NCBI RefSeq assembly: GCF_027924965.1 | Contig: NZ_AP027056.1 | Coordinates: 2,560,463 to 2,624,462, forward strand | DNA: 64,000 bases | Origin: Limnohabitans sp. TEGF004 | GTDB taxonomy: Bacteria; Pseudomonadota; Gammaproteobacteria; Burkholderiales; Burkholderiaceae_C | Reading direction: 5' to 3' | Shown here: positions 31,492 to 40,322 of the stretch, piece by piece | How positions within the stretch are numbered: position 1 is the stretch's first letter | Layout: every line of letters starts with the position of its first letter | Made by a program: the position numbers and the translations under genes | The notes under the pieces: model-generated | Databases searched by the model: none | Told to the model about the DNA's origin: nothing | The model's input: the letters and a program-made list of their open reading frames with translations, nothing else

Positions 31492-32316
31492 CTACACAGG
31501 CCGCACGCTCACCTCTGAGCTGCTGACGGCCTCTTGGCCTTGTTCGGTGTCCACCAGCATCGCGCCGGTGGCGTCTACGCCTCTGGCCACGCCGTGACGG
31601 CCATCGCTCAGGGTGACGTTCAAGTTGGACAGTGCATCGCGCGCATTGAAGGCATTTTGCAGAGGTGCAAAGCCTGTGCGCTCAAACGCCAACAAAGTGG
31701 CCAGCAAGGGCTCGGCCACCTTCATCAACGCCTTGGGTGCAGTGATGCCGCTTTGCAGGTCTTGCAGGCCCAATGGCGCGGTCGATAAGCCCTCGGCCAC
31801 CGGCGGGGCGATGTTGATGCCCACACCCACGACGCAATAACGACCTTGCTCTCGCCCTTGGTCTGCGCTGTAGCCCATGCCTGCGGGCAGGGCTGTCTCA
31901 ATCAAGATGCCGGCCAATTTGCCCCAACCTGTGGGCGTATTTGCGGACATGGACGGGCGCTTCACCCACAAGTCGTTGGGCCACTTCAAGCGCACACCCA
32001 GTTCCCCTTGCGGGTCTAGGCTACGCGCCAGCGACAGGCCCACGGCCAGTGACAGGCCCGACCAATCAGCTGGCTTGAGCATGAGCCCCAATGAGAAAGT
32101 CAGGGCATGGCCCACTTCGCCGTGCCACGGGCGACCTAGGCGGCCACGGCCAGCGGTTTGGGTTTCGGCCACCAGCAGCACCGGCTCGGTTTGGCCCGCG
32201 CGGGCACGGCGCATGAGCTCGGTGTTGGTGGAGTCAATCTCTGGCAGCACCTCAACTGTGATGCCTGATTGTTTGGCAACCATCGCAAGCCAGAGGTCTT
32301 CCGCAGGCCAGATCAT
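31492..32316 (-). CDS. birA: Biotin--[acetyl-CoA-carboxylase] ligase, short form without DNA-binding domain
   Basis: BirA makes biotinyl-AMP and transfers biotin to the biotin carrier protein of acetyl-CoA carboxylase. This 274-residue form has the catalytic domain (EIDSTNTELMRRA, the biotin/AMP loop AGRGRLGRPWHG, LKWPNDLWV with the catalytic Lys region, GILIET, VGVGINI) and a small C-terminal SH3-like domain, but no N-terminal winged helix, so it should not act as the biotin operon repressor. It starts five bases after the SET-domain gene and is co-transcribed with it. Confidence 0.95.
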   Translation of the reverse strand: MIWPAEDLWLAMVAKQSGITVEVLPEIDSTNTELMRRARAGQTEPVLLVAETQTAGRGRLGRPWHGEVGHALTFSLGLMLKPADWSGLSLAVGLSLARSLDPQGELGVRLKWPNDLWVKRPSMSANTPTGWGKLAGILIETALPAGMGYSADQGREQGRYCVVGVGINIAPPVAEGLSTAPLGLQDLQSGITAPKALMKVAEPLLATLLAFERTGFAPLQNAFNARDALSNLNVTLSDGRHGVARGVDATGAMLVDTEQGQEAVSSSEVSVRPV

Positions 32317-32321
32317 GAGTC

Positions 32322-32951
32322 TCAGCGCTTTTTAGCTTTGGCTTTAGAGGTGTCTTTGTCGACCTTGCCGATCGACTTTTTGTCTGACTTTTTTTTGTCT
32401 TCTTTGACTGGTTTGCTTTTTGACTTATCAGCCTTTTTTGCCTTGGGCTTTTCGTCCTTCGGGAACTCCGAGGTGGAGGACAACAAAGTGCCACGGCACT
32501 TCTTCGCGCCACACCAGCAGGGGTATTCGAGCTTGAGCTCAGGCGTCATGGGCGCGTCGATGACCAAGCCGTAGTCGTAGTTCAGCTCTTCACCGGCCTT
32601 GATGTCGCGGATGGCTTTGATGAACACGCGGCCGTTTTCTTCATCGGGCTCGCAGCTGGGCTTGCATGAGTGGTTGATCCAACGTGACGAGTTGCCGCCG
32701 TACTTGGCGTCGATCACATGCTTTTCGTCGATGTGAAAGTAAAACGTGTGGTTGGGGTCGGTGGGGTCGTGCGGGTGGCGGCGCAGCGCCTCTTTCCAGC
32801 TGATGATCTCGCCCACGTATTCAATGATGGTCTCGCCCTTGGCAAAGTCTGTCAGTGCGAAAACCCCTTTGCCATGCACGCCTGAGCGACGGGTTTGGAT
32901 GCGGCGGCCTTTGATCGGCGCGGGGGTTGGGGCGAGAGATTTTTTGGACAC
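32322..32951 (-). CDS. SET-domain protein lysine methyltransferase with post-SET zinc site and Lys-rich tail
   Basis: A 209-residue protein. The SET domain spans about residues 15-128: GVHGKGVFAL (SAM-binding start), WINHSCKPSCEPD with the NHSC motif at 93-96, and ELNYDYG with the catalytic Tyr region at 123-128. It is followed by a post-SET motif CWCGAKKC (145-152) whose three Cys with Cys96 would bind zinc. The last 50 residues are strongly basic (KPKAKKADKSKSKPVKEDKK). By homology it should methylate lysine in a protein using SAM; the bacterial target is unknown. It diverges from topB. Confidence 0.93.
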   Translation of the reverse strand: MSKKSLAPTPAPIKGRRIQTRRSGVHGKGVFALTDFAKGETIIEYVGEIISWKEALRRHPHDPTDPNHTFYFHIDEKHVIDAKYGGNSSRWINHSCKPSCEPDEENGRVFIKAIRDIKAGEELNYDYGLVIDAPMTPELKLEYPCWCGAKKCRGTLLSSTSEFPKDEKPKAKKADKSKSKPVKEDKKKSDKKSIGKVDKDTSKAKAKKR

Positions 32952-32973
32952 TGATTTTTTCTGTTAACTTTAA

Positions 32974-33019
32974 TACGTACGCATGTGCGTGCGCGCACAT
33001 GGGCGCGCGTGCGCACGCG
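32974..33019. repeat. Alternating purine-pyrimidine (Z-DNA-prone) palindromic tract in the SET/topB divergent promoter region
   Basis: Bases 32974-33001 alternate pyrimidine and purine without a break for 28 bases, and 33003-33019 do so for a further 17. Within them TGTGCG-TGCG-CGCACA (32984-32999) and GCGTGCGCACGC (about 33007-33018) are perfect palindromes. It lies 23 bases from the SET start codon and 42 bases from the topB start codon, so it occupies much of the shared control region. Confidence 0.85.
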
Positions 33020-33060
33020 AGAGAACGAATTGTAGTGGTCAGTTTTTAAGGAACTTTGAA

Positions 33061-36027
33061 ATGAGCAAAACCCTCGTGATTGCCGAAAAACCTTCGGTCG
33101 CGCAAGACATCGTGCGCGCACTCACGCCTGTGGCGGGGAAGTTCGAAAAACACGACGATCACTTTGAGAGCGACACCTATGTGGTCTCCAGTGCCGTCGG
33201 TCATTTGGTGGAAATCCAAGCGCCCGAAGAATTCGACGTCAAGCGCGGCAAGTGGAGCTTTGCCAACCTGCCCGTAATTCCCCCCTTCTTCGACTTGAAG
33301 CCCGTCGAGAAAACCAAGACACGCTTGAACGCGGTGGTGAAGCTGGCCAAACGCAAAGACGTGACCGCCCTCATCAACGCGTGTGACGCGGGCCGTGAAG
33401 GTGAATTGATCTTCCGTTTGATCGAGCAATACGCTGGCGGTAAAAAGCCACTCGACAAACCTGTGAAGCGCCTGTGGTTGCAATCGATGACGCCGCAAGC
33501 CATTCGGGATGGCTTCGAATCCCTGCGCAGCGAAAAACAAATGCAAGGCTTGGCCGATGCGGCACGCAGTCGTTCGGAAGCCGACTGGCTGGTGGGCATC
33601 AACGGCACACGCGCCTTGACTGCGTTCAACTCACGCGAAGGTGGCTTCTTCTTGACCACCGTGGGCCGTGTGCAAACGCCTACCCTGTCGGTGGTGGTGG
33701 AGCGCGAAGAACAAATACGCAAGTTCATCAGCCGCGACTATTGGGAGATTCATGGCAGCTTCCAAGTGGCTGCGGGCGCTTACCCCGCCAAGTGGTTCAA
33801 CCCAGAGCACAAAAAAGACGCAGAAGACGCCGAGAAAAAACACGACCGCGTTTGGAGCGAAGCCGAGGCTTTGACCATTGCCGACGCCGTGCGCAACCAA
33901 CAAGCCACCGTCACCGAAGAGAGCAAACCCACCACCAAAGCCAGTCCCGGCTTGTTTGACTTGACCTCGCTGCAACGCGAAGCCAACGGCCGCTTTGGCT
34001 TCTCGGCCAAGACCACTTTGGCCCTGGCGCAAAGTTTGTACGAGCGTCACAAAGCGCTGACTTACCCACGTACCGATTCACGCCACTTGCCTGAAGACTA
34101 CGTGGCTGTGGTGAAAGACACGTTCACCATGTTGGCCGACAGCGGCATGAAGCACCTCGAACAACACGCCACCGTCGCGCTGAACAACAACTACGTGCGC
34201 AAACTGCCCCGCGTGTTTGATAACAAAAAGGTCAGTGATCACTTTGCGATCATCCCCACCTTGCAAGCGCCCAGTGGTTTGTCTGAGGCCGAGCAAAAGC
34301 TGTACGACTTGGTGGTGCGCCGCTTCATGGCGGTGTTCTTCCCCAGTGCTGAATACATGGTGACCACGCGTATCAGCACGGTCAAAGCAGGGGGCAAAGA
34401 CCACAACTTCCGCACCGAAGGCAAGGTCTTGGTCAACGCCGGTTGGATGGCCGTGTACGGCAAAGACGCCGCACAAGAAGCGTCAGACAACGAAGAAGAC
34501 GGCAAAACCCTCGTCGCTTTGAAAGCAGGCGAGTCGGCCAAGAACGAATCAGCCGACGCCAAAGGCTTGAAAACTCGTCCACCTGCCCGCTACAGCGAAG
34601 CCACATTGCTCGGCGCCATGGAAGGTGCTGGCAAGCTGGTGGAAGACGACGAGTTCCGCGAAGCCATGCAAGAAAAAGGCTTGGGTACACCCGCCACGCG
34701 CGCGGCCATCATCGAAGGCTTGCTCAACGAGAAATACCTCATCCGCGATGGCCGCGAGATGATTCCCACCGCCAAGGCCTTCCAGCTGTTCACACTGCTG
34801 CGCGGTTTGGGCGTGGAAGAGCTGTCCAAGCCCGAACTCACGGGCGGCTGGGAACACAAGCTCTCGCTCATGGAACACGGCCAACTGAGCCGCGAAGAAT
34901 TCATGCGCGAAATTGCCGAAATGACCGAGCACATCGTCAAGAAGGCCAAAGAATTTGACCGCGACACTATCCCCGGTGACTATGCCACCTTGCAAACACC
35001 TTGCCCCAAGTGCGGCGGCGTGGTGAAAGAAAACTACCGCCGCTATGCCTGCGTGGGCAAAGACGGCAACGCGTCTGACTCTGGCGAAAACGGCGCAGGC
35101 TGCGGCTTCTCCATCAGCAAGATTCCAGGCGGTCGCACCTTTGATGCGGCTGAAGTGGAAGAGTTTTTGACCAACAAAAAGATTGGCCCACTCGACGGCT
35201 TCCGCTCCAAAGCGGGCTGGCCGTTCACGGCTGAGATCGCCCTCAAATACAGCGAAGAAGACCAAAACTGGAAACTCGAATTCGACTTTGGTGACGACGG
35301 CGCAGACTCCGGCGAAATCGTCGAGTTCAGCGATGCAGCGCCTTTGGGCAATTGCCCCAAGTGCGGCAGCCCTGTGCACGAGCACGGCAGCAACTATGTG
35401 TGTAGCAAAGCTGTGCCCACACATGCGCAAGCCACACCCAGCTGCGACTTCAAGAGCGGCAAGATCATCTTGCAGCAACCCGTGGAACGCGAGCAAATGA
35501 CCAAGCTCTTGAGTGAAGGCAAAACCGATTTGCTGGACAAGTTTGTGTCCATGCGCACACGCCGTTCGTTCAAAGCGTTCTTGCAGTGGGACGCCGAGGC
35601 GGGCAAGGTGAACTTTGCGTTTGAACCCCGCGTGAGCAAGTACCCGCCCAAAGGCGGCAAGACACCCACGACCAACGCGCTCATCAAAGCCGCAGGCAAA
35701 AAAGTGCCCGCCAAAACCACCAAAGCAACGAAAGCCGCCAAGGTCAAAGCCGAGAAAGTGGCCAAGCCCAAAGTGCCACGCAAAGTCACCGCAGGCTATC
35801 TGCCAAGCGCTGACCTAGCCAACGTGATTGGCGCAGAAGCCGTGGCCCGCACCGAGGTGATCAAAAAGCTGTGGGACTACATCAAGGCCAACGGCTTGCA
35901 AGACGCCACCAACAAACGCGCCATCAACGCCGACGCCAAACTCAAACCCGTGTTTGGTAAAGACCAAGTGACCATGTTTGAACTGGCGGGCATTGCGGGC
36001 AAACACCTTCGCCCGATTGGCGAATAA
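33061..36027 (+). CDS. topB: DNA topoisomerase III with zinc-finger region and C-terminal SWIB domain
   Basis: A type IA topoisomerase that relaxes and decatenates DNA through a 5'-phosphotyrosine. In 988 residues: Toprim domain (MSKTLVIAEKPSVAQDI; acidic NACDAGREGELIFR), catalytic Tyr335 in ALTYPRTDSRHLP, then two Cys4-type zinc ribbons (CPKCGGVV and NCPKCGSPVHEHG groups), a Lys/Ala-rich linker, and at about 912-988 a SWIB domain (LANVIGAEAVARTEVIKKLW, VTMFELAGIAGKHLRPI). E. coli TopB is about 650 residues, so the C-terminal third is extra. ATG 33061 gives the canonical start; the upstream in-frame codon at 32983 lies in the alternating tract and is rejected. metX follows after 27 bases. Confidence 0.96.
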   Translation: MSKTLVIAEKPSVAQDIVRALTPVAGKFEKHDDHFESDTYVVSSAVGHLVEIQAPEEFDVKRGKWSFANLPVIPPFFDLKPVEKTKTRLNAVVKLAKRKDVTALINACDAGREGELIFRLIEQYAGGKKPLDKPVKRLWLQSMTPQAIRDGFESLRSEKQMQGLADAARSRSEADWLVGINGTRALTAFNSREGGFFLTTVGRVQTPTLSVVVEREEQIRKFISRDYWEIHGSFQVAAGAYPAKWFNPEHKKDAEDAEKKHDRVWSEAEALTIADAVRNQQATVTEESKPTTKASPGLFDLTSLQREANGRFGFSAKTTLALAQSLYERHKALTYPRTDSRHLPEDYVAVVKDTFTMLADSGMKHLEQHATVALNNNYVRKLPRVFDNKKVSDHFAIIPTLQAPSGLSEAEQKLYDLVVRRFMAVFFPSAEYMVTTRISTVKAGGKDHNFRTEGKVLVNAGWMAVYGKDAAQEASDNEEDGKTLVALKAGESAKNESADAKGLKTRPPARYSEATLLGAMEGAGKLVEDDEFREAMQEKGLGTPATRAAIIEGLLNEKYLIRDGREMIPTAKAFQLFTLLRGLGVEELSKPELTGGWEHKLSLMEHGQLSREEFMREIAEMTEHIVKKAKEFDRDTIPGDYATLQTPCPKCGGVVKENYRRYACVGKDGNASDSGENGAGCGFSISKIPGGRTFDAAEVEEFLTNKKIGPLDGFRSKAGWPFTAEIALKYSEEDQNWKLEFDFGDDGADSGEIVEFSDAAPLGNCPKCGSPVHEHGSNYVCSKAVPTHAQATPSCDFKSGKIILQQPVEREQMTKLLSEGKTDLLDKFVSMRTRRSFKAFLQWDAEAGKVNFAFEPRVSKYPPKGGKTPTTNALIKAAGKKVPAKTTKATKAAKVKAEKVAKPKVPRKVTAGYLPSADLANVIGAEAVARTEVIKKLWDYIKANGLQDATNKRAINADAKLKPVFGKDQVTMFELAGIAGKHLRPIGE

Positions 36028-36054
36028 TTTTGCTGAACCAACAAGAGTGACCGC

Positions 36055-37227
36055 ATGACCTTGAATGCAACTCCTTTAATCGCGACGTCGCAAGCGATGC
36101 ACTTTGCGGAAGCTTTGCAACTACAAAGTGGCGCAAGTGTGCGCGACTACACGCTAGCCTACGAGACCTACGGCACGCTCAACGCTGACCGTTCTAACGC
36201 GGTCCTGGTGTGCCACGCGCTCAACGCATCGCACCACGTCGCAGGCGTGTACGAAGGCCAAGACAAGAGCGAAGGCTGGTGGGACAACATGATTGGTCCC
36301 GGCAAACCAGTGGATACCAATCACTTCTTTGTGATTGGCGTGAACAACCTCGGCTCTTGCTTTGGTTCGACCGGCCCAATGCACGCACACCCCGACACGG
36401 GCAAGGTGTACGGCGCGGACTTCCCCGTAGTCACCGTAGAAGACTGGGTGAATGCGCAAGCCTTGTTGCTCGACCGATTAGGCATCACCCAACTCGCCGC
36501 CGTTTTGGGTGGCAGCTTGGGCGGCATGCAAGCCCTGAGCTGGACGCTGCAATACCCAGACCGCGTGCGTCATGCCGTGGTGGTGGCAAGTGCGCCCAAC
36601 CTGACGGCGGAGAACATCGCCTTCAACGAAGTGGCGCGTCGCGCCATCGTGACCGACCCTGACTTTCATGGTGGCCACTTTTACGAACACGGCGTTGTAC
36701 CGCAACGCGGTTTGCGCATCGCCCGCATGGTGGGCCACATCACGTATCTGAGCGACGATGTGATGAACGAAAAGTTTGGCCGCGAGCTGCGCGATGCAGT
36801 CGTGGGCAGCGCCACCGGCTACAAGTACTCCACGCAAGACGTGGAGTTTCAAATCGAAAGCTATCTGCGCTACCAAGGCGACAAATTCAGCGAGTACTTT
36901 GACGCCAACACCTATTTGCTCATCACCCGCGCGCTCGACTACTTTGACCCTGCACGTACTTATGGCGGCGATTTGTCGGCGGCGTTTGCGCGCACAGCGG
37001 CTAAGTTTCTGTTGGTGAGCTTCACCACCGATTGGCGCTTTTCACCCGCACGCAGCCGCGAAATGGTGCAAGCCTTGCTCAACAACCAGCGTGATGTGAG
37101 CTACGCCGAAATCGACGCACCACATGGCCACGATGCGTTCTTGCTGGATGACGCCCGCTACATGAATGTGGTGCGCTCGTACTTTGCGCGCATCAACGAT
37201 GAATTGACCACCGGAGTTGCCGCATGA
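36055..37227 (+). CDS. metX: Homoserine O-acyltransferase (MetX family)
   Basis: MetX acylates homoserine at the start of methionine synthesis; in many Burkholderiales relatives the donor is succinyl-CoA (MetXS), which sequence reading alone does not settle here. The 390-residue alpha/beta hydrolase shows the entry loop [11 protein letters not shown], GCxGST-like GSCFGSTGP, the nucleophile elbow [12 protein letters not shown] with the catalytic Ser, and the C-terminal His in [13 protein letters not shown] 36055 follows an AAGAG site. metW overlaps its stop as ATGA. Confidence 0.95.
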   Translation: MTLNATPLIATSQAMHFAEALQLQSGASVRDYTLAYETYGTLNADRSNAVLVCHALNASHHVAGVYEGQDKSEGWWDNMIGPGKPVDTNHFFVIGVNNLGSCFGSTGPMHAHPDTGKVYGADFPVVTVEDWVNAQALLLDRLGITQLAAVLGGSLGGMQALSWTLQYPDRVRHAVVVASAPNLTAENIAFNEVARRAIVTDPDFHGGHFYEHGVVPQRGLRIARMVGHITYLSDDVMNEKFGRELRDAVVGSATGYKYSTQDVEFQIESYLRYQGDKFSEYFDANTYLLITRALDYFDPARTYGGDLSAAFARTAAKFLLVSFTTDWRFSPARSREMVQALLNNQRDVSYAEIDAPHGHDAFLLDDARYMNVVRSYFARINDELTTGVAA

Positions 37228-37802
37228 CCCACGACAACTTGAAATCAATTGCCGCCCTCGTGCCCCAAGGCAGCCGCGTGCTTGACCTCGGCTGTGGCGA
37301 CGGCGCATTGCTGGCTCACTTGCAACAACACAAAGGCTGCACCGGCTACGGCGTAGAGCTCGACGACACCAATGTGCACGCCTGCGTGCAACGCGGTGTG
37401 AACGTGTTGCAGCTCAACCTCGATTTAGGCCTGAGCGTGTTTGCCGATCAATCGTTTGATGTGGTGCTGCAAATCGACACCTTGCAACATTTGCGCAACG
37501 CCGAAACCATGCTGCGCGAAACCGCACGCGTGGGTAAAACCGGCATCGTGGCTTTCCCCAACTTTGCACACTGGCCCAACCGCCTGAGCATTCTGCAAGG
37601 CCGCATGCCCGTGACCAAGCGCTTGCCCTACCAGTGGTACGACACGCCCAACATTCGCGTGGGCACGTTCAAAGACTTTGAAGTGTTGGCCGAGAAAAAC
37701 GGTCTGCATGTGACCGATTCATTTGGCTTGCAAAACGGCCAGCGTGTGGATACGTGGCCGAACTTGATGGCGGGAACGGCCGTATTCAAGTTCAACGCAT
37801 GA
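37224..37802 (+). CDS. metW: Methionine biosynthesis protein MetW
   Basis: A 192-residue class I methyltransferase-fold protein: SAM loop [30 protein letters not shown] and [18 protein letters not shown] are MetW hallmarks. MetW works with MetX in homoserine acylation or methionine synthesis; reports suggest it stimulates MetX rather than methylating a known substrate. Start overlaps the metX stop (ATGA), showing coupling. Its end overlaps the convergent lysE-like gene by 11 bases. Confidence 0.94.
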   Translation: MTHDNLKSIAALVPQGSRVLDLGCGDGALLAHLQQHKGCTGYGVELDDTNVHACVQRGVNVLQLNLDLGLSVFADQSFDVVLQIDTLQHLRNAETMLRETARVGKTGIVAFPNFAHWPNRLSILQGRMPVTKRLPYQWYDTPNIRVGTFKDFEVLAEKNGLHVTDSFGLQNGQRVDTWPNLMAGTAVFKFNA

Positions 37803-38406
37803 ACAAGCTCGCGGCCATGGAGGCCACGAGCAGCACCGCCATTGTCCAATTGAAGATACGTCGATAAAGATCGACTTGCAGATAGTGCCCCATGCGTGCG
37901 CCCATCACAGCCCACACCGCGATGCTGGGCAAGTTGATCAGGCTGAACACCAATGATGCGGCGGCAATCAACACCAGCCCCGCATCTTGCGGCAAGTAAT
38001 TGCTGAAAAAGCCGAGCGTCATCACCCACGCTTTGGGGTTGACCCATTGGAATGCTGCTGCGCCCCAAAACCCCAAAGGCGTTGCGCCTTCGTTGGTTGC
38101 TTCGTCTTCTGACGGTGGACCACTTCTGACAATGCCCCACGCCAAATAAAGCATGTACGCCATGCCCAGCACTTGCATCACTTGGTAAATCACGGGCACG
38201 CGGATGAACAGTTCGCCAAGCCCCATGCCAACGGCCATGAGCATGATGAAGTGCCCGCATGAAATTCCCAACAAATGAGGCAGCGTCGCCCGCACGCCAA
38301 AGTTCACGCCAGAAGCCAACAACATCATGTTGTTGGGGCCGGGCGTAACAGACGTCACAAAAGCAAACACCGCCATGGAGACCCAAAGTTCAAGATGAAG
38401 GTCCAT
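37792..38406 (-). CDS. LysE/RhtB family amino acid exporter
   Basis: A 204-residue inner-membrane protein with about six helices. The family signature SVTPGPNNMMLLASG lies at residues 19-33, followed by LGISCGHFIMLMAVG and GAAAFQWVNPKAWVM, as in LysE/RhtB exporters of amino acids and homoserine lactones. Substrate not predictable. The gene is convergent with metW and lies 15 bases downstream of rsmE on the same strand. Confidence 0.9.
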   Translation of the reverse strand: MDLHLELWVSMAVFAFVTSVTPGPNNMMLLASGVNFGVRATLPHLLGISCGHFIMLMAVGMGLGELFIRVPVIYQVMQVLGMAYMLYLAWGIVRSGPPSEDEATNEGATPLGFWGAAAFQWVNPKAWVMTLGFFSNYLPQDAGLVLIAAASLVFSLINLPSIAVWAVMGARMGHYLQVDLYRRIFNWTMAVLLVASMAASLFMR

Positions 38407-38421
38407 AGTGGGTGCGCCGTT

Positions 38422-39147
38422 TTAGGTAAGTGTTAACAGGGCCAACGCTCCGAGGGCAGCTGTTTCGGCACGCAACACGCGCTCGCCCAAGCTCAAAGCC
38501 ACGAAGCCTTTGGCACGAGCAGCAGCGTCCTCTGCATCGGTCAGGCCGCCTTCTGGGCCGTTCAGCAAGACCCAAGACTTCTGCGCAACATTTGCACGCA
38601 TAGCCGTCAAAGGCTGTGTGCTCGCGTGTAACGAGAGCACGCCCTGCACCACCTCGGCCTGCGCAGTTTGCTTTGTCAGCCAAGCGTCTAGGCGCTCGGG
38701 CGCGTCAATCAGCGGCACGCGGTTGCGCCCGCATTGTTCGCTTGCACTGGCCGCCACAGCTTGCCAATGCGCTTGCTTTTTTTCAGCGCGTTCGCCGGTC
38801 AGGCGAATCACACTGCGCTCGGTCATCAAGGGGGTAATGCGATGCACGCCCAGCTCGGTGGCTTTTTCCACCAACCAGTCCATGCGCTCGTTGGCTGGCA
38901 TGCCCACGGCCAAGTGCACTTGAACGGCTGCTTCGCATTCCACGGCACGGTGCTCGCCCACGACCACGCGGACATCGCTACGGCCCATGTGTTGCACCTC
39001 GGCGCTGAACTCGCCACCTTCGCCGTTGAACAAGGTCAGCGTGTGGCCGGGCTGCATGCGCAGCACTTGCACATGGCGGGCGGCAGTCGGGGGCAAGTCC
39101 ACCACTTGGCCAGACACCAAGGGCAGCGGGCAGTAAAAGCGTGCCAT
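38422..39147 (-). CDS. rsmE: 16S rRNA (uracil-1498-N3)-methyltransferase RsmE
   Basis: RsmE methylates U1498 of 16S rRNA in the assembled 30S subunit. The 241-residue protein has the N-terminal PUA-like domain (MARFYCPLPL, AARHVQVLRMQPGH) and the C-terminal SPOUT knot (VEKATELGVHRITPLMTERS, LLNGPEGGLTDAE, LSLGERVLRAETAAL). It begins two bases after the amgK stop on the same strand, so the two are co-transcribed. Confidence 0.95.
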   Translation of the reverse strand: MARFYCPLPLVSGQVVDLPPTAARHVQVLRMQPGHTLTLFNGEGGEFSAEVQHMGRSDVRVVVGEHRAVECEAAVQVHLAVGMPANERMDWLVEKATELGVHRITPLMTERSVIRLTGERAEKKQAHWQAVAASASEQCGRNRVPLIDAPERLDAWLTKQTAQAEVVQGVLSLHASTQPLTAMRANVAQKSWVLLNGPEGGLTDAEDAAARAKGFVALSLGERVLRAETAALGALALLTLT

Positions 39148-39149
39148 CC

Positions 39150-40277
39150 TTAGCCCCGCCCGCCGGGCGTGAGGCGCGGAAAGGCCAAGCTGATGGCGGG
39201 TTCTGTGCCCTCAATCTTGTCGATCAAACGCAGCAAGGGCGTGAGGTCGCTGTAGCGGCTGGCTGTGGTGCGGATGTAGTTGATGAAGCGCGGCGCATCG
39301 GCCAAGTACTTCGGCTTGCCATCGCGCAACGTCAGGCGCGCAAAGATGCCAGCCACTTTGAGGTGACGTTGCAGGCCCATCCACTCTACGGCGCGGTAAA
39401 ACGCGCCGAAGTCGTTGTGCCAGTCTTCAAAATCCAACAGACCGATTTTGCGGGCACGTTCCCAATAGCGGATGGTCACGTCCAGCACCACATCTTCTTC
39501 CCACGTCAAAAACGCGTCGCGCATGAGGCTGGCGATGTCGTAGGTGATGGGGCCATAGACCGCGTCTTGAAAGTCGAGCACGCCCAAACGTTGTTCGGTG
39601 GGGTCATGCGGCATCATAAAATTGCGCGGCATGAAGTCGCGGTGCACGTAGACACTGGGTGCGGCCAAGTTGCGCTGAATGATGGTTTTGAAAGTTTTGT
39701 CCAACATCTCGCGTTGCGCGCTGTCAATTTGCAGCTGGCGGTGTTGGGTGAGGTACCAATCGGGGAACAGCGACAACTCTCGCTGCAGCAAAGCTTCGTC
39801 ATACGCGGGCAGCACGCTGGGGCGGCTGCTTTGTTGCAGGGTCAGCAAAGCATCGACGGCGCGCATGTAAAGGCCGTGATTGGCTTGCGGGTCGTCACGG
39901 TTGATGACGTCCATCATGGTTTGCGAACCGATGTCGTCGAGCAACATGAAGCCTTGCGGCTCATCCCACGCCAAGATGCGCGGGGCATACAGGCCCGCGT
40001 CCAGCATCAAACGGGCAATGCGCACAAAGGGTTCGCAGTTTTCTTTGTCGGGCGGTGCGTCCATGACGATGCACGAGCCGTTCGCTGTGTCGACACGGAA
40101 ATAGCGCCTGAAGCTGGCGTCCGCCGAGGCGGCACGCACGGTAGCGGGCAGCACGCCGTGGGCGCTGGCTTGGGCATTGAGCCATTGGTGGAAGGCTGCT
40201 TGACGCTCGGGCTGGGCCCATTCGATGGAAGCAGAGGTATTTGCGCCCGAAGGCTGGGAGTTAGGCTGTGTGCTCAT
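39150..40277 (-). CDS. amgK: N-acetylmuramate/N-acetylglucosamine anomeric kinase (AmgK-type phosphotransferase)
   Basis: AmgK phosphorylates MurNAc (and GlcNAc) at the anomeric position in the cell-wall recycling route that leads to UDP-MurNAc with MurU; murU is present at about 49.6-50.5 kb. The 375-residue APH-fold protein has FLLLDDIGSQTMMD-type hinge (FMLLDDIGSQ), the catalytic HRDFMPRNFMM and the metal-binding LDFQDAVYGPI. ATG 40277 is chosen because the longer in-frame start (40355) would run through the lptD promoter region. It diverges from lptD. Confidence 0.9.
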   Translation of the reverse strand: MSTQPNSQPSGANTSASIEWAQPERQAAFHQWLNAQASAHGVLPATVRAASADASFRRYFRVDTANGSCIVMDAPPDKENCEPFVRIARLMLDAGLYAPRILAWDEPQGFMLLDDIGSQTMMDVINRDDPQANHGLYMRAVDALLTLQQSSRPSVLPAYDEALLQRELSLFPDWYLTQHRQLQIDSAQREMLDKTFKTIIQRNLAAPSVYVHRDFMPRNFMMPHDPTEQRLGVLDFQDAVYGPITYDIASLMRDAFLTWEEDVVLDVTIRYWERARKIGLLDFEDWHNDFGAFYRAVEWMGLQRHLKVAGIFARLTLRDGKPKYLADAPRFINYIRTTASRYSDLTPLLRLIDKIEGTEPAISLAFPRLTPGGRG

Positions 40278-40322
40278 GGATAATCCAAATTCTACAAACC
40301 AGCCTTGGGTTGATCTGCGTTC

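Noticed and set aside
36028..36054. SAM riboswitch before metX
   Set aside because: Only 27 bases separate topB and metX, too short for a riboswitch.
39141..40283. 380-codon open frame opposite amgK
   Set aside because: Antisense of a clear APH-fold kinase gene; no plausible start context and no recognisable motifs.
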